Shown one piece after another: positions 15,672 to 21,874 of a stretch of DNA of 21,874 nt. Source of the stretch: CAZHOV01 sp964534315 (GTDB lineage Bacteria > Bacteroidota > Bacteroidia > Chitinophagales > Saprospiraceae). Numbering within the stretch: position 1 is the first letter of the stretch; every line of letters starts with the position of its first letter. A model generated the notes under the pieces. The model was given only the letters and a program-made list of their open reading frames with translations. It searched no databases and had not been told where the DNA came from. The position numbers were made by a program, and so were the translations under genes. The stretch spans positions 1-21,874 of the forward strand of contig CAZHOV010000096.1 in the NCBI GenBank assembly GCA_964534315.1, given 5' to 3'.

Positions 15672-16349
15672 ATGCATTATTTGAAAATCTTTTCCTTCCT
15701 CCTTGTTGCCAGTCTATTTCTGACCAGCTGTTTTGAATTAAAAGAAGAGATCAGTATGAATGCAGATGGTTCGGGTAGTATGACCCTTACGATCAACCTG
15801 AGCCAAAGTAAGCAAAACCTGGCTAACTTTTTAAAGGGAGGTGAATTTCAGGGACAAAAGTTACCGTCGAAAGAAGAAATTATAGAAAAGATAAACGAGG
15901 CTAAAAACATATTAGCAAATGTCGAAGGCCTCTCAGATATTCAAAACACTACTGATTTTGAAAACTTCATTTTCACCTTCAGCGGTGATTTTGCTAATGT
16001 CGAAGCGTTAAATAATGCGGTGAATATCCTGTCTGAAAAAATGAATGAAACGCCCTATCCTGTTGAGAAGGTACGCAATTTTAGCTACGGGGGCAACACG
16101 TTCAATCGGCTTTTTGAGTACCCCGTCGATCCGCTGGACCCGGCAGAATACGAAAAACTGGGTTCTATGGAGCGTTTCGTGATGGAATCAGCTAAAATTG
16201 TCAGCATCTATCGCTTCGAAAACGAAGTTAAGTCGGTCAATAACCAACGAGCAAAAGTTTCGCCAAGTAAAAAAGCGATCAAACTGGAACATTCAATAGC
16301 AGACTTGGTGAAAGGTGCAAGTACGATCGAAACTGCAGTATCCTTTTGA
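15672..16349 (+). CDS. Lipoprotein of unknown function
   Basis: The 225-residue protein has a lipoprotein signal peptide with lipobox LTSC, Cys20 being the lipidated residue. The mature start FELKEEISMNADGSGSMTLTINLS resembles small Bacteroidota lipoproteins that open with a beta-hairpin of this kind. The middle is mixed alpha/beta, with no catalytic motif seen. It is followed after 94 bases by the DUF4836-like gene. The two may form a unit in which both proteins work in the periplasm or at a membrane face; this rests on position only. Confidence 0.8.
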   Translation: MHYLKIFSFLLVASLFLTSCFELKEEISMNADGSGSMTLTINLSQSKQNLANFLKGGEFQGQKLPSKEEIIEKINEAKNILANVEGLSDIQNTTDFENFIFTFSGDFANVEALNNAVNILSEKMNETPYPVEKVRNFSYGGNTFNRLFEYPVDPLDPAEYEKLGSMERFVMESAKIVSIYRFENEVKSVNNQRAKVSPSKKAIKLEHSIADLVKGASTIETAVSF

Positions 16350-16368
16350 TGGATATAGAGGAAAAAAT

Positions 16369-16389
16369 GGAGTAAGTATTCCTTACTCC
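16369..16389. repeat. Small hairpin between the lipoprotein and DUF4836-like genes
   Basis: GGAGTAAG (16369-16376) pairs with CTTACTCC (16382-16389) around a 5-base loop. There is no T run after it on the plus strand. On the minus strand it is followed by ATTTTTTCC, so if it terminates anything it would be antisense transcription. It could also attenuate or protect the plus-strand transcript. Confidence 0.4.
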
Positions 16390-16443
16390 TGTACCTTGCT
16401 CAAAAAAAAGAAAAACTATTAAATCAACTTAAATTATAGCCTA

Positions 16444-18183
16444 ATGAATCGAAAGCCAATCTTACTACTCATTTTTCTATCGCTGAGCATGTTTTCTATA
16501 ACCTTTGCTCAGCCAATTACCAATTATATCCCTAAGGATGCTTCGGTAGTCGTTACGTTCAATCCGGAGCACCTGAATGAGAAAGTCAGCTTTGAAGAGT
16601 TGAGCAAGCTGGAAATGATCAAATTTATGTTTGAAGGTATGCCTCAAAATATGGGAATGCCGCCATTTATGGGAGATGTGATGAAAAATCCTTCTAATTA
16701 TGGTATTGATGCGATGAGCAAATCAGCCATCTTTGCTAATTTTTTGGAGGACGGCAATTATGTAAATATGGCCTTTAAAATTTCAGATCAAGAAAAATTT
16801 ACTGCACTCGTCGAAAAGGTACTTGGAGAGGAAGAAATGATAAAGGACATGGGGTCTTTTATGATGATTGATAATGGCGATAATGCATTCACCTGGAACG
16901 ATCATATCGGTCTTTTTACCGGTATCGAAATGAACTGGGACGACGAGAAATATCCGGACGAAACCTGGGAAGAACACAGCCAACGTGAAAAAGAAGCCAC
17001 TCAGACGCGCATTATGCAGATCATGAATAGTTCGCCTTCTAATAATATCTTTACCAATGCCCGCTACGCTGCAGCGAATAAGCAAGAGAATGACATTTCT
17101 TTTTGGGTGGATTACAAAGAAATTATGAAGCTTACTCAACAGATGAATGATATGGGCGGTGATATGTATCAGGAAATGATCATGGGAGCGCTGTCAGGCA
17201 TGTACGAAGACACCTATTTGGGAGGAGCTATGAACTTCAATGACGGAGTCATAGACTTATCTTATGATGTGCATATGAATGAAATGCTTAAAGAATATAC
17301 AAAAGAAGCCTATAAGGCTAAGATCAATAAGGATTTTCTCAATTACCTTCCAGCAGATGATTTACTTGGTTATTACTCCTTTGCGATAAACGTAGAAAAT
17401 ACCTTTGAAGGATTAGAGGATATAATCATGCCTATGATCAAGGATATTCCTTTTGTGGGCAACTTGGCGGGAGACGGATTAGAACTCATCGACATTATCA
17501 TTGATGAAGATGAACTGTACGAACTTTTCCAAGGTGATCTCATTGTAGCGGTGACCGGAGTGGAAGAATATGAAACGACAAAAATCGAGTACGACGAGGA
17601 TTTTAATGCCCAGGAAGTTACCGCTACTGAAATGTTTCCCGAAATATCTATCATCCTTTCCTATGGAGATGAAGAAAATATTAATACACTGATCTCGCTT
17701 GGAGAAAAGACAAGCACGTTCGGAGACCAAGGTCAATTTTACACGATCAACATCCCGGATAATCCGATTCCAATGGATGTATTTATGGCCAAATATGACG
17801 ACATGCTTTTCTTCACTAATAATAAAGATCTGGTACAAAACAATCTAAAAAGTGGTTTCCCGGCAGAAAAGCAACTGGGTAAAACCCACAAGAAGATGAT
17901 GAAAAAGAATGTCCAGGCGATGTATGTCAACATTCCTAATATTATCGATATGGCCAGCACCCTGAGCCCTGAGATGCAGGACCCGATGGCCCAGAATCTA
18001 ATGAACGGAATGAAGACCGTTTTTAGTGACCTTACTGTTACGACCAACAAAAAAGTTAAGGACGCTATCAATAGTACCATTTCCTTAAACTTTGTAAACG
18101 AAGATCGCAACTCCATGGACCAACTGATGCGCTGGGCCAATGAAATATTCCTCACGATGATGGGAGGAATGTCGATGAATTAA
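16444..18183 (+). CDS. Secreted DUF4836-like protein, methionine-rich
   Basis: The 579-residue protein has a Sec signal peptide (about 1-22, ending TFAQ). The mature start PITNYIPKDASVVVTFNPEHL is the opening pattern I associate with DUF4836, a Bacteroidota family of unknown function in which a periplasmic protein starts from a YIPKDA segment. No enzyme motif is visible. Methionine is strongly enriched: I count 48 of 579 (about 8%), in clusters such as MPQNMGMPPFMGDVM and the end MMGGMSMN, and acidic residues are frequent too. Met-rich periplasmic proteins sometimes bind copper or act as oxidant sinks, but that is speculation here. A strong terminator follows 10 bases after the stop, closing the group with 15293 and 15672. 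Confidence 0.82.
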   Translation: MNRKPILLLIFLSLSMFSITFAQPITNYIPKDASVVVTFNPEHLNEKVSFEELSKLEMIKFMFEGMPQNMGMPPFMGDVMKNPSNYGIDAMSKSAIFANFLEDGNYVNMAFKISDQEKFTALVEKVLGEEEMIKDMGSFMMIDNGDNAFTWNDHIGLFTGIEMNWDDEKYPDETWEEHSQREKEATQTRIMQIMNSSPSNNIFTNARYAAANKQENDISFWVDYKEIMKLTQQMNDMGGDMYQEMIMGALSGMYEDTYLGGAMNFNDGVIDLSYDVHMNEMLKEYTKEAYKAKINKDFLNYLPADDLLGYYSFAINVENTFEGLEDIIMPMIKDIPFVGNLAGDGLELIDIIIDEDELYELFQGDLIVAVTGVEEYETTKIEYDEDFNAQEVTATEMFPEISIILSYGDEENINTLISLGEKTSTFGDQGQFYTINIPDNPIPMDVFMAKYDDMLFFTNNKDLVQNNLKSGFPAEKQLGKTHKKMMKKNVQAMYVNIPNIIDMASTLSPEMQDPMAQNLMNGMKTVFSDLTVTTNKKVKDAINSTISLNFVNEDRNSMDQLMRWANEIFLTMMGGMSMN

Positions 18184-18190
18184 TACAAAC

Positions 18191-18236
18191 TTAATGGCTC
18201 AAAATACGGATCGTATTTTGAGCCATTAAATTTTAT
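18191..18236 (+). terminator. Strong terminator with a perfect 18-bp stem
   Basis: TTAATGGCTCAAAATACG (18191-18208) and its exact complement (18212-18229) enclose the loop GAT. AATTTTATT follows on the plus strand, and the sequence before the stem offers little T tract on the minus side. It ends the DUF4836-like transcript just ahead of the next promoter. Confidence 0.85.
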
Positions 18237-18245
18237 TCGTTTATT

Positions 18246-18253
18246 TAGCTTTG
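18246..18253 (+). promoter_or_regulatory. Promoter -7 element of the oxidoreductase gene
   Basis: TAGCTTTG fits TAnnTTTG and lies between the terminator and ATG 18288, giving a leader of about 30 bases. No clear -33 TTG is found at the right spacing. Confidence 0.5.
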
Positions 18254-18287
18254 CTTAAGCTTCAGACCACCACTCAAGAACATCAAT

Positions 18288-19280
18288 ATGCTAAAAATAG
18301 GAGTATTAGGCGTAGGCCATTTAGGAAAGATCCATTTAAAGTGCATTCAATTAGTTGATCAATACGAATTAGTTGGTTTTTACGATCCTGACGATCAAAA
18401 TGCACAGCAAGCCATAGAGCAATATCAGGTAAAACGGTTCGAAAATATAGATGATTTGTTTTCGGCAGTAGACGTGATTGATATTGTCACCCCCACCACA
18501 ACACACTTTCAGCTAGCTAAGAAAGCCCTTGAACAAGGAAAACACCTGTTTATTGAAAAACCTCTTACGAATACGGTTGAAGAGGCGGAGCAACTGGTGA
18601 GCCTTCAGCAACAGACCGGCCTGAAAGTGCAAGTCGGTCATGTAGAACGATTTAATCCCGCCTTTCTCGCCCTTTCAGATTTTGTGCTTGAACCCATGTT
18701 TGTTGAAGCACACCGGCTTGCCAATTTCAACCCAAGAGGTACGGACGTATCTGTGGTACTCGACCTGATGATCCATGACCTCGATATCATTCTAAACCTT
18801 ATAGATTCTCCTGTTCAACAGATCAGCGCCAGCGGGGTCGCCGTAGTTAGTAATGCTCCTGATATTAGCAATGCCCGGTTGGAGTTTGAGAACGGAGCTG
18901 TTGCCAATATCACTGCCAGCAGGCTCTCCTTGAAGCAAATGCGAAAAATCCGCTTGTTTCAACAGGACGCCTACATCAGTCTTGATTTTCTGGAGAAAAA
19001 CGCTCAGGTTGTTCGGCTTTTTGGAGCCGATGACCCAAAGGTTGGCGAACTCGACAATTTGGTGCCTCTTGACACCCCAAAAGGTAAAAAGATGCTACAT
19101 ATCGACATGCCCAAAATAGAATCGATCAACGCCATAAAAATGGAGCTGGAGACCCTTGTAGACTGTATTCTAAACGACACTCATCCCAAAGTAACCATAG
19201 AAGAGGGATACCGCGCTCTCCGCATAGCTCATCAGATCATCGATCGAATAGAAGAAAAGGGGTACTCGGCTATTTTGTAA
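18288..19280 (+). CDS. Gfo/Idh/MocA family oxidoreductase
   Basis: The 330-residue enzyme belongs to a family of NAD(P)-dependent dehydrogenases acting mostly on sugars, inositols and nucleotide sugars. The Rossmann fold begins MLKIGVLGVGHLGKIH with the glycine-rich loop GVGHLG at 8-13. EKP at 90-92 is the family's conserved Lys motif, and DLMIHDLDI (159-167) holds the Asp and His (H163) at the active site of many members. The length is normal and the gene looks complete. The substrate cannot be read from sequence. The sugar transferase gene 1 kb further on makes a role in nucleotide-sugar supply attractive but unproven, since the genes between have separate promoter elements. Confidence 0.93.
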   Translation: MLKIGVLGVGHLGKIHLKCIQLVDQYELVGFYDPDDQNAQQAIEQYQVKRFENIDDLFSAVDVIDIVTPTTTHFQLAKKALEQGKHLFIEKPLTNTVEEAEQLVSLQQQTGLKVQVGHVERFNPAFLALSDFVLEPMFVEAHRLANFNPRGTDVSVVLDLMIHDLDIILNLIDSPVQQISASGVAVVSNAPDISNARLEFENGAVANITASRLSLKQMRKIRLFQQDAYISLDFLEKNAQVVRLFGADDPKVGELDNLVPLDTPKGKKMLHIDMPKIESINAIKMELETLVDCILNDTHPKVTIEEGYRALRIAHQIIDRIEEKGYSAIL

Positions 19281-19353
19281 GCCTTTTTACATATTCGCTC
19301 TTCCTGCCAGGAAAATAATTCCCGTTTTATTCCATTATTATCAAGAATGGAAA

Positions 19354-19361
19354 TACTTTTG
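19354..19361 (+). promoter_or_regulatory. Promoter -7 element of the second lipoprotein gene
   Basis: TACTTTTG fits TAnnTTTG and lies downstream of the alternative ATG at 19347. This argues that translation starts at 19383 (MRKIAF), about 15-20 bases after the expected transcription start. Confidence 0.5.
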
Positions 19362-19382
19362 CCTGACGGAAAAAATTTTACT

Positions 19383-20273
19383 ATGCGAAAAATTGCCTTT
19401 ATAACAATTTTTGGGTTGGTCGGCTTATTAGTATCTTGTGATGTTGTTAATCCTGAAGAAGAGATACCCGCCTACCTTTATATTAAACCTTTTAATTTAT
19501 CCACTTCATCTGGACAAGGGACAGATTCCGAGAAGATTCTTTACGCCTGGCTGTTTATAAACAATGAATTTAACGGAGTCTATACGTTACCTGCAACCGT
19601 ACCGGTATTGGCAAGTGGAGAAACTAGTGTGCAGATCTTTCCAGGCATCAAAAATAACGGAATCGCCGCCTCTCCAGGTATCTATCCGTTCTATAAGGCG
19701 TTCAATGCCGATATCATGCTGGATCCAACAGTGATAGATACGATTCAGCCAACCACTACCTACGAAGACGATCTCGTTTTCGCCAAGTTGGAAGATTTTG
19801 AAGAAAATCATGACTTTGTTGTTGACCGCGATGGTAACGGAGCTACCAAATTGGAGATTACCAACGTACCTGAAGATGTTTTCGAAGGAAATGGAGCCGG
19901 ACAGATTATCTTAACAGAGGAAGCTTCGTTCATCGAAGTATTGACCGAAGAGTTTATCACCGGCTTCCCAACTACTGGCCGTCCCGTTTACCTAGAGTTC
20001 GATTACAAAAATACGATCAATTTCGGAGTAGGAATGCTTGGTCAGGATGATGTGGGTACAAATTACCCTACAGACTTCTTAATTTTACGTCCTACTGATA
20101 CCTGGAACAAAATCTATTTTAACCTGACCGATGATGTCAGTCAATTCAGTAACTTTGTAACGCGCTACCGTATCGCTCTAACCAGTGAGATCCCGGAAGA
20201 CGACAATGGCAACCCCGAAGTACAAGAAGGATTTATTGAAATTGACAATGTAAAGCTCCTATTTTTTGAGTAA
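19383..20273 (+). CDS. Lipoprotein with a C-terminal beta-sandwich-like domain
   Basis: The 296-residue protein has a lipoprotein signal with lipobox LVSC and lipid-bearing Cys19. ATG 19383 was chosen over 19347 because it starts the signal peptide directly and a promoter element lies between the two. The N-terminal half begins VVNPEEEIPAYLYIKPFNL. The C-terminal half has PVYLEFDYKNTINFGVGM, TDTWNKIYFNL and a final EIDNVKLLFFE, a pattern of jelly-roll carbohydrate-binding-like domains in Bacteroidota. No catalytic residues are evident. It lies just upstream of a polysaccharide-initiating transferase, so a role in surface glycan attachment or export is a fair guess only. No named family recognised. 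Confidence 0.8.
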   Translation: MRKIAFITIFGLVGLLVSCDVVNPEEEIPAYLYIKPFNLSTSSGQGTDSEKILYAWLFINNEFNGVYTLPATVPVLASGETSVQIFPGIKNNGIAASPGIYPFYKAFNADIMLDPTVIDTIQPTTTYEDDLVFAKLEDFEENHDFVVDRDGNGATKLEITNVPEDVFEGNGAGQIILTEEASFIEVLTEEFITGFPTTGRPVYLEFDYKNTINFGVGMLGQDDVGTNYPTDFLILRPTDTWNKIYFNLTDDVSQFSNFVTRYRIALTSEIPEDDNGNPEVQEGFIEIDNVKLLFFE

Positions 20274-20279
20274 TAAAAT

Positions 20280-20331
20280 TACTTTTGATAAAGAAGCCTA
20301 TTGAGCGAGCCTCTGTAGCTGTTTACTTTTA
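20280..20331 (+). promoter_or_regulatory. Candidate promoters of the sugar transferase gene
   Basis: TACTTTTG at 20280-20287 fits TAnnTTTG, giving a leader of about 40 bases. TACTTTTA at 20324-20331 is a 7 of 8 match with TTG twenty bases upstream (20301-20303); use of this one would give an almost leaderless mRNA. Which is used cannot be told from sequence. Confidence 0.45.
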
Positions 20332-20335
20332 ACCT

Positions 20336-21754
20336 ATGACTCGAAAGAGACACCTTGATTTAGTTTTTTATACCATAGCGGATTTTTTTACTGCAATGCT
20401 TGCCTGGGCATGCTTCTTTCTGTATCGAAAAATCATTGAAGGTGTTCTGCCGGGAATTGAAATTATCAACGACCAAAAGTTTTGGTTTGGCATTATCATT
20501 ATCCCCGTCGGTTGGATACTTTTATATGCCATTTTCGACGATTACAGAGACCTCTACCGGATGTCCAGAATGCGTACCCTGGCCAAAACCTTTTTTCTTA
20601 CCTTTATTGGCGTTACCTTCCTATTCTTCTCGCTCATTCTTGATGATTTCGTTAAAGACTACAAAACCTATTACCAGTCGTTTTTAGTACTTTTTCTGCT
20701 GCACTTTGGGTTTACTTCTGTCGTCCGGATGATCCTTCTCACCAGAGCCAGTCGGCGTCTGAAGGCAGGTAAGATCACCTTTAACACCCTTTTGATTGGA
20801 GGCAATCGCAATGCACTGGAATTATATAACGAGATCAGTAGCATGAAAAAGAGACTCGGTAATAAATTTATCGGATTTGTTGAAACCAATGGTCAGGACA
20901 ACAATCAGCTTACTCAGTTCATCCCCCGACTGGGATCAGTCAACAACCTGAAATCGGTTATCGATCAACATGCTGTAGAAGAAGTCATCATCGCAGTCGA
21001 AACCTCCGAACACAATAAAGTTAAAGGAATTCTAGATCAGCTCTTTGATTATGGAGACCAACTCATGGTTCGGATTATTCCCGATATGTATGACATTATG
21101 TTGGGAACCGTAAAAATGAATCATGTTTACGGTGCGGTGCTTATTGAAATCAAGCAAGAACTCATGCCCCGGTGGCAGCGCCTGTTAAAACGACTGATCG
21201 ACATTGTAGCTAGCTCGGTATTTCTGATCCTCCTTTCTCCCCTTTATCTGTACATTATGGTCAGAGTCCGGTTTTCTTCGCCCGGGCCTATTTTTTTCAA
21301 ACAAAAACGAATCGGTCAGCACGGCATTCCTTTTACAATCTACAAATTCAGATCAATGAAAGTTAATGCGGAGAAGGATGGACCGCAGCTTTCTCATGAT
21401 CATGATAATCGGATCACCCCCTGGGGTAAGATCATGCGCAAATGGCGATTGGATGAACTTCCCCAGTTCTGGAATGTCCTTAAAGGGGATATGTCTTTAG
21501 TAGGACCGCGACCTGAGCGTCAATACTACATCGATTTGATTACCGAGCAAGCCCCCCACTACAAACACCTTCTCAAAGTACGGCCGGGTATTACCTCCTG
21601 GGGCCAAGTCAAATACGGCTACGCCAGTAGCGTAGATGAAATGTTACAACGCCTGAAGTTCGACATCCTGTATATCGAGAATATGTCATTGGCGCTCGAC
21701 TTCAAAATCATGTTCTATACCGCTTTAGTATTGCTGCAAGGGAAAGGAAAGTAA
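20336..21754 (+). CDS. Polyprenyl-phosphate sugar-1-phosphate transferase (WcaJ/WbaP type)
   Basis: The 472-residue inner-membrane enzyme transfers a sugar phosphate from a nucleotide sugar to undecaprenyl phosphate, the first step of an exopolysaccharide, capsule or O-unit. Four N-terminal membrane helices (about 9-30, 48-66, 83-103, 113-133) and a CoA_binding_3-like Rossmann region (about 148-260, with LLIGGNRNA) precede a helix near 287-309. The PF02397 catalytic domain follows: KFRSM (337-341), LDELPQFWN with D373/E374, GDMSLVGPRPE (384-394) and RPGITSWGQ (416-424). All hallmark motifs are present and the length is normal. No flippase, polymerase or other glycosyltransferase genes lie in the window; a cluster may continue to the right. 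The sugar is not predictable from sequence alone. Confidence 0.95.
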   Translation: MTRKRHLDLVFYTIADFFTAMLAWACFFLYRKIIEGVLPGIEIINDQKFWFGIIIIPVGWILLYAIFDDYRDLYRMSRMRTLAKTFFLTFIGVTFLFFSLILDDFVKDYKTYYQSFLVLFLLHFGFTSVVRMILLTRASRRLKAGKITFNTLLIGGNRNALELYNEISSMKKRLGNKFIGFVETNGQDNNQLTQFIPRLGSVNNLKSVIDQHAVEEVIIAVETSEHNKVKGILDQLFDYGDQLMVRIIPDMYDIMLGTVKMNHVYGAVLIEIKQELMPRWQRLLKRLIDIVASSVFLILLSPLYLYIMVRVRFSSPGPIFFKQKRIGQHGIPFTIYKFRSMKVNAEKDGPQLSHDHDNRITPWGKIMRKWRLDELPQFWNVLKGDMSLVGPRPERQYYIDLITEQAPHYKHLLKVRPGITSWGQVKYGYASSVDEMLQRLKFDILYIENMSLALDFKIMFYTALVLLQGKGK

Positions 21755-21826
21755 GATGAAGCTTTTTACTTTGTAAATGAGCCAACCTCTTCATCTTTTT
21801 GGAGTATAACCAAAAAATTTAATGAG

Positions 21827-21874
21827 GGTGTTTCAAAACACTATTCGTGTTTCGACACACCAAACTTTCTTCTT
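21827..21874 (+). terminator. Imperfect hairpin after the sugar transferase gene
   Basis: GGTGTTTCAAAACAC (21827-21841) and GTGTTTCGACACACC (21847-21861) form a 15-position stem with two mismatches and a TATTC loop. CTTTCTTCTT then follows to the window edge. It is 72 bases after the stop codon and fits a terminator, or an attenuator if a gene cluster continues to the right. Confidence 0.5.

Overview
The window looks like chromosomal DNA of a member of the Bacteroidota, probably the Saprospiria-like branch rather than a well-studied gut genus. The evidence is the gene families present (DUF3667, a DUF4836-like protein, M14 and M23 peptidases of Bacteroidota type, LxxC lipoproteins), the lack of strong Shine-Dalgarno sequences, and repeated promoter elements of the Bacteroidota form TAnnTTTG. 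The placement below phylum level is inference.

Layout. Positions 1-650 are a worn edge: the GC-rich tail of a gene entering from the left, a terminator-like hairpin, two copies of one small palindrome, and a zinc-ribbon gene that has lost one cysteine and its normal C-terminus, where five TTCAACAM octamers now stand. Positions 700-1110 hold RNase P RNA (rnpB, minus strand). It is divergent from a very large orphan sensor histidine kinase (1143-4904), whose stop codon interlocks in a shared CTAG with that of a minus-strand DUF3667 membrane protein. The DUF3667 gene is the last of a tight minus-strand operon: M23 peptidase, then CapA-like protein, then DUF3667. Positions 8442-9133 are a decayed RlaP-type nucleotidyltransferase gene lying between the M23 gene and alaS. 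The alaS transcript (9373-12009) probably starts near 9248 and carries an octamer array and a heptamer array in its leader. A degenerate array of exactly 31 octamers fills most of the gap between alaS and a convergent secreted M14 carboxypeptidase (12325-14916).

The right third is plus-strand cell-envelope material: a small membrane protein, a lipoprotein, a methionine-rich secreted DUF4836-like protein closed by a perfect 18-bp-stem terminator, a Gfo/Idh/MocA oxidoreductase, a second lipoprotein with a C-terminal beta-sandwich-like region, and a polyprenyl-phosphate sugar transferase that would start exopolysaccharide or O-antigen repeat-unit synthesis. Several of these have their own TAnnTTTG element.

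The most unusual thing here is not a protein. Three independent tandem arrays share an 8-bp period and a related unit. The largest keeps four positions invariant over 31 units, restricts the variable dinucleotide to five of sixteen possibilities, and shows a 48-bp higher-order repeat. Two arrays lie in or next to alaS untranslated regions and the third has replaced a gene end. The window gives no proof of function for them.
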